From assembly GCF_009828925.2 (NCBI RefSeq), contig NZ_WUTY02000001.1:4990492-5054491 (forward strand): a stretch of 64,000 nt of DNA. The letters are read 5' to 3'. The DNA is from Methylicorpusculum oleiharenae. Its GTDB lineage: Bacteria; Pseudomonadota; Gammaproteobacteria; Methylococcales; Methylomonadaceae. Positions within the stretch are counted from its first letter, which is position 1, and every line of letters begins with the position of its first letter. Positions 46,841-54,148 of the stretch are shown piece by piece. A model generated the notes under the pieces. That model was given only the letters and a program-made list of their open reading frames with translations. It did not search any database and had not been told where the DNA came from. The translations under genes and the position numbers were made by a program.

Positions 46841-48157
46841 CTACCGTTGGAGTCTGACCGGCGTTACCCGCCAGATAATGTTGCCAACGTCATCGGCGAC
46901 CAGCAGGGCTGATTGCTTATCAAGCACTACACCCACCGGCCTGCCGAAGGCTTCTCCATCTTTGCTGACAAAATCCGTCAACACATCAATCGGCTTTCCG
47001 TTAGGTTTGCCGTCCCTAAAAGGTACAAATAGAACCCTGTAGCCACTGCTTGGCTTGCGATTCCACGAACCATGCTGACCGATAAATACACCATTATCGA
47101 AGGGCGACGGCCAAGTTGAATTTCTAGCATAAACAAGACCTAGTGAAGCGGTATGGGAACCCAGCCCATAGTCTGGCACTCTCGCACTGGCGACAAGATC
47201 GGGCCGCTGAGGCTCAACCCGTTCATCCACATGTTGACCAAAATAACTGTATGGCCAACCGAAAAAACTGCTGTCGGGAACCGATGTCAGGTAATCCGGA
47301 ACAAGATCGCTGCCAAGTAAATCGCGCTCGTTAACCACAGTCCAGAGTACTCTGCCATCAGGCTCCCAAGCCAGACCATTGGGATTGCGCAGACCGGATG
47401 CGTAAAGCCGGTAACTACCTTGCACAGGATCGACTTCCCAAATTGCGGCACGGCCAACTTCCTGATCCAGGCCGTTCTCGGCTATATTGCTGTTTGACCC
47501 CACCGTCACATAGAGCCGTGATCCATCCGGGCTAGCCAGCACATTTTTGGTCCAGTGGTGATTGATTGGACCACCCGGCAGATCCAGAACCTTGACGCCA
47601 TTTTGAGTTATCCGGGTTTCACCGCCGTTATAGTGAAACTTCATCAATGCATCCGTATTGGCCACATAGAAGTCGTTACCGATCAGAGCCATGCCGAAAG
47701 GTGAATTAAGTCCTTCGAAAAATACCGTACGCGTTTCCGCCACACCGTCACGATCCTCATCGCGCAGCAAGGTGATGCGATTGGCACTGGGCCGCCCTGC
47801 TCCGGCTTTGTTCATTGCCAGCTTAACCAACCAGCTTTTGATCCCATCGACTGGCTGATCAGGCGCATTGGTCTCGGCAACAAGAACATCGCCATTAGGC
47901 AACACATAAATCCAGCGCGGGTGATCGAGATGAGTGGCAAATGCATTTACAGACAGCCCAGGCGCAGGAAAGGGTGAAGCGTTCTTCGGCCAGCCCACTG
48001 CTTTTGCAATGTTGACGGTGGGAATAAGGGTTGGATTGGGTGGCGGCAGTTGCGGATCAGGACCGATGCCCGCTGAAATCGGCAATTGAGCAGTATCCCC
48101 GCAAGCCGACAGCACTGTCGCTATCAGGGTAAATAAAATTACGAACCTTGGAGACAT
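46841..48157 (-). CDS. Sorbosone-dehydrogenase-like lipoprotein, copy 2
   Basis: 438 aa, lipobox VLSACGDT, then the same propeller sequence as the 34370-35722 protein, with long identical blocks such as [18 protein letters not shown] and VVNERD. It lacks some of the first copy's C-terminal tail. Being in inverted orientation near the other edge of the stress island, it may derive from duplication. PQQ dependence is inferred from the family. It may oxidise an aldose or aldehyde in the periplasm. Confidence 0.8.
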   Translation of the reverse strand: MSPRFVILFTLIATVLSACGDTAQLPISAGIGPDPQLPPPNPTLIPTVNIAKAVGWPKNASPFPAPGLSVNAFATHLDHPRWIYVLPNGDVLVAETNAPDQPVDGIKSWLVKLAMNKAGAGRPSANRITLLRDEDRDGVAETRTVFFEGLNSPFGMALIGNDFYVANTDALMKFHYNGGETRITQNGVKVLDLPGGPINHHWTKNVLASPDGSRLYVTVGSNSNIAENGLDQEVGRAAIWEVDPVQGSYRLYASGLRNPNGLAWEPDGRVLWTVVNERDLLGSDLVPDYLTSVPDSSFFGWPYSYFGQHVDERVEPQRPDLVASARVPDYGLGSHTASLGLVYARNSTWPSPFDNGVFIGQHGSWNRKPSSGYRVLFVPFRDGKPNGKPIDVLTDFVSKDGEAFGRPVGVVLDKQSALLVADDVGNIIWRVTPVRLQR

Positions 48158-48308
48158 AACGTCAGAACTCCTGTTTTTAATACTAAGCGCTGATCAATTT
48201 GCGACATTTCGGACAGGCCGTCAATTAACGTGCATTAGGATGTGCAGGCCATGCAGATCTCGATACAACCTGCGCAGTCGAGGCGTTGAACATTTGGCTG
48301 AGCTTCAA

Positions 48309-48476
48309 CTCGGCGGTTATTGCCGAGATTCAGGACACAAGGACGTACCACTGCCTTTGCCATCCATGACTTCTGGATTCCGGCGATCCCTGCCGGAACG
48401 ACGGCAACTATTAATGTAAATATAATTGCCCAACAAGCCCGGGCATCCCTATAAAAACAGAGAAACTTAAGTTTTC
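48309..48476. repeat. MITE-like repeat, family C, truncated copy
   Basis: The right two thirds of the 40678-40969 element: GGACACAAGGACGT, CCATCCATG, CCGGCGATCCCTGCCGGAAC and the end ATAAAAACAGAGAAACTTAA. The left end with its inverted repeat is missing. It lies upstream of the sorbosone-dehydrogenase-like gene at 48157, on its promoter side. The rest of the 48158-48545 gap has only a hairpin at 48486. Confidence 0.65.
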
Positions 48477-48485
48477 ACGTAATCT

Positions 48486-48513
48486 TGCAGGGGCAAATAA
48501 ATTCGCCCCTGCA
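48486..48513 (-). terminator. Hairpin after the lmo0937-type gene
   Basis: TGCAGGGGC (48486-48494) and GCCCCTGCA (48505-48513) form a 9-bp GC-rich stem with a 10-nt AT loop, 33 bp beyond the stop of the 48546-48695 gene on the minus strand. No T-run follows; it may be a rho-type or mRNA-stabilising hairpin. Confidence 0.5.
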
Positions 48514-48545
48514 GAAATTTTCGGATGGTTGTTGCTGACCTAATC

Positions 48546-48695
48546 CTAAAGTGCTCTTCGTCCTTGTATGACATTAAGCACAACGACGATCAGTGCGATA
48601 ACCAACAGAATGTGGATAAATCCGCCCACAGTGTATGAGGACACCAAGCCTAATACCCAAAGAACGACCAGGATAATTGCAAGATTGATTAACAT
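48546..48695 (-). CDS. lmo0937-family small membrane protein
   Basis: A 49-aa protein starting MLINLAIILVVLWVLGLVSS, with a second hydrophobic run ILLVIALIVVVLNVI and a tail QGRRAL. This two-helix pattern is the lmo0937/DUF5670 family, which recurs beside CsbD genes. The ATG (48693-48695) follows AGGGAGAAAT, a good ribosome-binding site. The gene is below the usual ORF length cut-off, and the antisense frame at 48568-48771 is its shadow. Probably stress-induced; the function is unknown. Confidence 0.8.
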   Translation of the reverse strand: MLINLAIILVVLWVLGLVSSYTVGGFIHILLVIALIVVVLNVIQGRRAL

Positions 48696-48707
48696 ATATT
48701 TCTCCCT

Positions 48708-48728
48708 AAAAAGCCGTCGATTGACGGC
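48708..48728 (-). terminator. Intrinsic terminator between csbD-like and lmo0937-type genes
   Basis: On the minus strand GCCGTC-AATC-GACGGC (48728-48713) is followed by five T (48712-48708). It ends 12 bp before the lmo0937-type ATG, and its T-run merges into the ribosome-binding site. It may attenuate transcription coming from the csbD-like gene. Confidence 0.6.
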
Positions 48729-48794
48729 GTTAGATGAACCGTTAAAGCCAAAGGGCGGTGACCCGTGTTGACTGGAAGCTCAACAAAGCGGCAA

Positions 48795-49058
48795 TTATTG
48801 GCCTTCCTTAATATCCTGTTTGATATCGCCATAGCCCTTTTGAGCTTTACCTAAATTCTTTTGGATATTGCCTTCTACTTCCATGCGTTTGTCATCCAGT
48901 ACCTTGCCGGTGACTTCCTTGACTGTGCCTTTGGTTTCTTCGATGCGGCCCTCTACTTGATCTTCATTAACGGGGGCTTCAGTTTTGCTTTCTTCGGCAT
49001 AAATGGCAAACGAGGAAAGAGCCAGAATAATACCGGCCAATTTTAAGATGAGTTTCAT
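48795..49058 (-). CDS. Exported CsbD-family stress protein
   Basis: 87 aa: a signal peptide (1-21, cut after YA-EE) and a CsbD domain (NEDQVEGRIEETKGTVKEVT, then DDKRMEVEGNIQKNLGKAQ). CsbD proteins are highly charged helical general-stress proteins without known activity; most lack a signal peptide, so this copy is unusual in being sent to the periplasm. It is followed by the terminator at 48708-48728. Confidence 0.8.
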   Translation of the reverse strand: MKLILKLAGIILALSSFAIYAEESKTEAPVNEDQVEGRIEETKGTVKEVTGKVLDDKRMEVEGNIQKNLGKAQKGYGDIKQDIKEGQ

Positions 49059-49278
49059 AATTATTTCCTGTAAATGAGGTTAGGGAAACTAATGACTACC
49101 AAACTGTAAGCCTTCAATTTCCAGCTCAACCTAGCTAATCAGCAGAGCGGGTACTCAAGCATGCTATTTTGCCGGGTAATAATGGAGATCCGCTCGCTCT
49201 GAGCTTGAGATGAGCTTGGCGAAGGGCAGTCGTTCATGGTCCAAAAATCTGTCCTGCGCGTCGCTCAAGGACTGACGG

Positions 49279-49461
49279 TTAGTCGTCAACTGCCTTCTTA
49301 ATATCTTCCTTAAGATCGCCAAAACCGGCTTTAACCTTGCCAACGTTTTTCTCGACAGTGCCTTCGGCTTCCAACTCATCGTCATCGATTACCTTGCCGA
49401 TGACTTCTTTGACTTTGCCTTTCGCTTCTTCAGCTCGGCCTTTTACTTGATCTTTGTTCAT
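49279..49461 (-). CDS. CsbD-family stress protein (cytosolic)
   Basis: A 60-aa CsbD protein with MNKDQVKGRAEEAKGKVKEV and EAEGTVEKNVGKVKAGFGD, the family pattern, and no signal peptide. CAGGAGTACCCC before the ATG gives a strong ribosome-binding site. It lies 93 bp downstream of the site 5 element and its hexamer. Its paralogue at 48795-49058 is the exported form. The 220-bp gap between them shows no other feature. Confidence 0.85.
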   Translation of the reverse strand: MNKDQVKGRAEEAKGKVKEVIGKVIDDDELEAEGTVEKNVGKVKAGFGDLKEDIKKAVDD

Positions 49462-49529
49462 GGGGTACTCCTGATAATTGTTTTAGTTGTTATTGAGTGA
49501 AGTCTGAGACTGCTTATCACTCGATTAAA

Positions 49530-49571
49530 ACAATACTCAAATTATTGGACGCAGTCGGTACGCCAGCGCAC
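49530..49571 (-). promoter_or_regulatory. Stress-island element, site 5, with -10-like hexamer
   Basis: On the minus strand GTGCG-CTG-GCGTACCGAC (49571-49554), then 18 bp, then TATTGT (49535-49530). It points toward the cytosolic CsbD gene, 69 bp after the hexamer. This is the shortest leader of the five. Confidence 0.65.
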
Positions 49572-49824
49572 ATTAGCGGGGACCTAAAGACCGAAAAATT
49601 TAGAAATAGGCTTAAAAGAAGTTAGAGGAATTAGAGCTTAGAGAGTACTGAAGCTTAGGAAAAGCTTCTCAAATTCGCAGGGATGATTAAAAAACCAGGT
49701 AAAGTTTGGGCACAATGTCGTCGGTTTAGCAGAACCTTTTAAATTGCTCATGCTGAATTCGGAATTTATACGAAACATTGGAATGACGGCTTATCTTGTT
49801 AACATCGGTTCGATTTTAGTTTAA

Positions 49825-49864
49825 GCCGCCACAAGTCAGGTCAATAGACCTTTCTTGTGGCGGC
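49825..49864 (-). terminator. Terminator hairpin after the tandem amidase gene
   Basis: GCCGCCACAAG (49825-49835) pairs with CTTGTGGCGGC (49854-49864). An inner stem AGGTC/GACCT closes the loop. It lies 9 bp after the stop of the minus-strand amidase gene. The T-run is weak (TTAAACT), but the stem is 11 bp and GC-rich. The remaining 49572-49824 stretch holds no recognisable feature. Confidence 0.65.
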
Positions 49865-49872
49865 ATTTCATA

Positions 49873-52800
49873 CTAAAACACCTGCTCGCTCTCAAGGTCA
49901 CCCGGGTGACATTTATACGGAGAGTAGAACGTGCTTCCTGCTACACAGCGCCACATACTAGGGTTTGTAAAACTTGGCGCGAGCCGCACATTCGTCGCTT
50001 GCTCAAAGGCATAGCCCGCAGCAAGAAGTTTATCCTCGCTAAAAGCCGTGCCAACGAACGTGACACCTATCGGGTTACGGCCCGCGTTGCCCGTGCCATA
50101 GCCCGCAGGGACGGTGAGGACCGGGTAACCTGCGCGGTCGGCGATTCCAACCAGCGTGTTGCCGCTAGGTACAACAATGGCGACGAAATCATCGGTAGTA
50201 TCATCGGGCGTCCCGTTAGTCAGGATTGCATCAATCAGTTCCTGGCTGGAGACTTGGCCCAACACCTTTTCAGACTCGTAAATGGAATTTACGACCGGAT
50301 CGGATAAATTCACTTCCTGAGCACTAATAAGTTCGCTCTGCTGATACTTCAGCCCCTCGACGGGATGAGCGTCATTGTAGTCAATGATTGCCTGCAGTGA
50401 CTTGGCGCCACTGCCTCTAACGGTTGATAAATAGCTGTTCAAATCACGTTTGAACTCTCTGATAACGATACTGGGCGGATTTGGATTAGGCGTCCCAACT
50501 GATGTGACGACAACTGTGGCACCCAGCCCCTGGAGAGCGCTCACCACAGCAGGGTAGGGGCCTGCCGTAGATGCAATAACCGCCACTTTCTTGCCGCTTA
50601 ATGCTGCTAACGACAGCCCTGAGAGGTAATCCGGTACATCCGGTATCTCCGAAGTAGCTTCGTCGCCGGGATCACTACCCGCCAATACTCCCAACGCGGC
50701 TGCGGCATCGTAAACAGTCCGCGTGATAGGACCTGGCGAGTCCTGCGATCTTGCTACCGGCAACACACCTGTGCGACTGACCAGGCCTACAGTCGGCTTA
50801 AGCGCTACAACACCTGCAATGCCGGCCGGCGCAATGATCTGTGCCGAGTCGGTCGAGGTCTCCATTCCTACTGTCATGGCGGCCAAGCCCGCAGCTGTCG
50901 CTGCCGCCGAACCGGCCGATGAACCACCTGGCGTTTTATCTGTATCGGACGGCATCAACACCTGGCCTCCGAGAGAGGAGTAACCCTCGGGCAGGATAGG
51001 GTCAAATATTCCGTTAAGCTCAGTGACATTGGTCTTGCCGAGAATAATCGCGCCAGCCGCCTTGAGCTTGGCAACTATCATGGAATCCTTCGCAGGCCGT
51101 GTATGCTGCAAGGCGATTGAGCCCCCAGTTGTCGGCATTCCGGAAACGTCAATCCCATCATCAAGCAGCACCGGTATACCGTGCAATGGACCTCTCAGCT
51201 TGCCCCGCTTACGCTCGGCATCGAGGCGGCCAGCTTCGCCCAACGCGCCCATATTGACCTCTCTAACAGCCTGGATTGCAGGCCCTTCCGCATTGGTCAA
51301 TGCAATTCGGGCCAGGTAAGCTCTGGTTAACTGCTGCGCCGTCAGCGTGCCGACCGTCATGCGCGCCTGCAGGCTTTCTACTGATTCAGTCTCTAGTGAG
51401 AAAGGCAACTTCGGTGCGGTTTTAACCATCCCCTTGAGGCTTTCGTAATCAGGATTGCAGCTGCCCCGCTCGTGGAATGGCGGCAGTGGCACAGTTTTGG
51501 CGCAGCGGTACATGCTTGGGTTCAGTTCAGAAGCCGTTTGGCGTAGCATAGTGGACTGCTCTATCACGTAAGCTACACCAATCAGGTCACGCTCGCTGTT
51601 TGCGTTGCCATGTATCGATAGACCGATCGCGCGCCTGTTGGTCAAGTTATAGCCCATCGGGATCGTGATCTGAGGCGTTCCCGCAGTCGCACCGCTAGGC
51701 ACAGAACCGAGTATGGCAATGAAATCATCGCTAGGATCGTCCGGTGTATCGTTGCTCATCATTCGGTTGATGGCGGCCCACTGGGCTGCGCGCCTTATAG
51801 GCATAGCTTCACGATAAGCTATCTCCTGAGGTCCGCCGGGGGTAACATCGCCGTTATTCAGGGCATTGACATGGTTGATGTGGCCAAACTTCAGCGCCTC
51901 CTGCTGATTGGCGATATTATCGGCAACCTCTTCCGCCAGTGACTGGATAGGGGCGCCAGGGCCGAGGTTCTTGTAATATTCGTTGATGGATTTGTGCTGT
52001 TGGTAGCCGGAGGGCAAGCCAGGCACGCTCCCTACCGCAATTGACGGACGCTCGACCATAATTGCGCCAGCAGCCACGAGCGCGTCAAATGCGATCTTGG
52101 CTGGTGAGCCATCCAGGAACGTACCGTTGTAGCCTATGCGTTTCCCCTGAACGAAGTCCATCCGAAGTGCCGACATGTAGTCCGGCAACTGGTCCGGAAC
52201 CCTGGTGATAGACTCGTACCAGTTCGGGCCAAAAACAGACTCGTACGCCGCATCGCTGACCGGATCAAACCCGACGATAGACTGCAGCGTCATCGCCGCT
52301 TCGGCCACAGTTTTGGTCATCGGACCGGCTGTATCCTGCGACGCAGAGATAGGTGCGATCCCATAAGCGGGGACTAAGCCGACAGTAGGCCGGATCCCGA
52401 CAAGACTTTGAGCGTTAGATGGACTGATGATAGAACCTGAAGTCTCGGTACCTATCGTCAGCATCGACAAGGCCGCTGCACCAGCCGTTCCCGATCCCGA
52501 CGACGAACCGCTAGGGTTTTGATCGGCATCCAGCGCATGAATCACTTGACCGGTCAGATTGGAAAAGCCGGAGGGTTGATTGCCGAAGCTGTTGGCGAAC
52601 TCTGATAGACCCACTTTACCAAGAATCACGACACCGCTCTCTCGCAACTTCTTAACGACACCGGAGTCCGACTCGGGAAAGGAGTCGCGAAGCGAATAAT
52701 TGCCCGCTGAGGTATACATGCCCTTCACATCAATCAGATCCTTGAGCAGTATCGGCAAGCCGTGGGCGGGACCTCGAACATGTCCTTGAGCCCTCTCCTT

Positions 52801-53214
52801 GTCCAAAAGCGCAGCGTCTCTTAAGGCGTCCTTATTAAACTGCGTGACTGCGTTGAGTCCTGGACCGCGCTTATTCAGTGCTTCGATCCGTTTGATGTAG
52901 GCCTTGGTGAGCTCTACGGATGTCAGTTTACGGTCCTCCATCATCTTGATCGCAGTAGGACCGTCAAGTTTCTCAAGATCGAGAGCAGCAGCGGCAGCGA
53001 TTGGAGCGTCATAGAGAGCCAACAAACAGACCGAAGCCGCCAATAGCCGCCGCACGGCCGTCTGAGCGGTTATCGGAGGTTTCTTCGCCAGGTATCTGCT
53101 TGCAGTAAGATGCTTGGTCGGGATTGACAATTCCTCACCTGTGGACTCTTGCGAATCAGGGACTGTTGCACAAACAACGGTCTTTATTACGCTAGCGGTT
53201 TTCGCGGTTGGCAT
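49873..53214 (-). CDS. Exported tandem amidase-signature fusion; second domain degenerate
   Basis: 1113 aa: a signal-like stretch (around 54-77, AAAAAL), amidase domain 1 (around 80-575) and amidase domain 2 (around 590-1100). Domain 1 has the full Ser-cisSer-Lys triad: Lys158 in ILLKDLID, the Ser run GSSSGSG (236-242) and Ser261 in TETSGSIISPS. In domain 2 the Lys position reads LLDD (Asp685), and the nucleophile loop has two extra residues (TSTDSAQIIAPA), so it is probably inactive. Usual amidases are 450-550 aa with one domain. The substrate is unknown. It is divergent from the next amidase gene. Confidence 0.85.
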   Translation of the reverse strand: MPTAKTASVIKTVVCATVPDSQESTGEELSIPTKHLTASRYLAKKPPITAQTAVRRLLAASVCLLALYDAPIAAAAALDLEKLDGPTAIKMMEDRKLTSVELTKAYIKRIEALNKRGPGLNAVTQFNKDALRDAALLDKERAQGHVRGPAHGLPILLKDLIDVKGMYTSAGNYSLRDSFPESDSGVVKKLRESGVVILGKVGLSEFANSFGNQPSGFSNLTGQVIHALDADQNPSGSSSGSGTAGAAALSMLTIGTETSGSIISPSNAQSLVGIRPTVGLVPAYGIAPISASQDTAGPMTKTVAEAAMTLQSIVGFDPVSDAAYESVFGPNWYESITRVPDQLPDYMSALRMDFVQGKRIGYNGTFLDGSPAKIAFDALVAAGAIMVERPSIAVGSVPGLPSGYQQHKSINEYYKNLGPGAPIQSLAEEVADNIANQQEALKFGHINHVNALNNGDVTPGGPQEIAYREAMPIRRAAQWAAINRMMSNDTPDDPSDDFIAILGSVPSGATAGTPQITIPMGYNLTNRRAIGLSIHGNANSERDLIGVAYVIEQSTMLRQTASELNPSMYRCAKTVPLPPFHERGSCNPDYESLKGMVKTAPKLPFSLETESVESLQARMTVGTLTAQQLTRAYLARIALTNAEGPAIQAVREVNMGALGEAGRLDAERKRGKLRGPLHGIPVLLDDGIDVSGMPTTGGSIALQHTRPAKDSMIVAKLKAAGAIILGKTNVTELNGIFDPILPEGYSSLGGQVLMPSDTDKTPGGSSAGSAAATAAGLAAMTVGMETSTDSAQIIAPAGIAGVVALKPTVGLVSRTGVLPVARSQDSPGPITRTVYDAAAALGVLAGSDPGDEATSEIPDVPDYLSGLSLAALSGKKVAVIASTAGPYPAVVSALQGLGATVVVTSVGTPNPNPPSIVIREFKRDLNSYLSTVRGSGAKSLQAIIDYNDAHPVEGLKYQQSELISAQEVNLSDPVVNSIYESEKVLGQVSSQELIDAILTNGTPDDTTDDFVAIVVPSGNTLVGIADRAGYPVLTVPAGYGTGNAGRNPIGVTFVGTAFSEDKLLAAGYAFEQATNVRLAPSFTNPSMWRCVAGSTFYSPYKCHPGDLESEQVF

Positions 53215-54148
53215 TGTTTTACCCTCTCACTTGTTTTGTGCAAACTTTCATTTGCGACAGGTAACTTTAAATTAGATCTCTAAACACATATGGCTTCATG
53301 AGTATCTGTATTCGGATTACAACCCAACGATCATGGAGAAGCTTTGATCACGCGGAAAATAAAAGCCCCAGGTTTTCCGATGATGATCGTGCACTTTCAT
53401 GGTCAAGTGATTGCATTCCACGAGGCTTTTTACAGCATCAATTTATTGCACTCATTAAACATGCCATTGACCGGATGATCGGATATACCGTTGTACATCT
53501 GCCATTTTTGAGTGGTTATTGTGATATCTGTCACAATACAGACCAGGAAAGCGCTTTACAAAGAAGCGTACTTATGATCATGCTGGTGCATCCCCTGATA
53601 TTTAGCCCCAGCTAATCAAAATTAATGGACTTTGCTTCTCCCTCACCTTGAGCACCGCCGTCAGAAAAAATACCGATCGAGACACAAGAGCCCCATGCAA
53701 CCACAAAGAAAAAAATGTCACAAAATAGCGCGTAAGAAGGTGGTAGCCGTTTGGTTAAGCATCGATTTTTAACGCCACCCAGCATTGACTCGACCCAATG
53801 CCTCGATCATCGAAGGCCCGATCCGCTTCAGTTCACCCGGTTTCACTAATAAAAAAGCCTTAAACGAATCTAACTTGCGAGAACAAAAAACATTTATTTT
53901 CAAATCAAACCTGTCAACGAGAATTTAAGAGCCTGATACCGGCTCATCACAATGTGAGTTAACTAAATAAATCTTTTTATTAGCAATGACTTACATTAAT
54001 TACCCTGAGAACAAAGCAGCACTGGAGTGAGTTCAGCACGAATATTGCTCAATCAACCCTGAACCATCGAGACCGGTTTTCCAAAAAACGATCGCTTGAT
54101 GGTGAGTTTTCTCTGAACTTTAGCTAAAAAGTTATGTGAGGTCGCACT
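53215..54148. other. Divergent intergenic region between two amidase genes
   Basis: A 934-bp gap. A 105-codon frame (53298-53615) shows no resemblance, no ribosome-binding site and no domain, so it is not called. The region must hold promoters for both divergent genes, but I see no convincing -35/-10 pair, repeat copy or island element in it. Confidence 0.6.

Noticed and set aside
48568-48771. A 67-codon plus-strand frame
   Set aside because: It is antisense to the lmo0937-type gene and its terminator, which have clear family and signal support.
53298-53615. A 105-codon frame in the amidase intergenic region
   Set aside because: No domain, no ribosome-binding site, no similarity by eye.
53694-53771. 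25-codon basic reading frame starting MQPQRKK
   Set aside because: Too short and without ribosome-binding site or known family.
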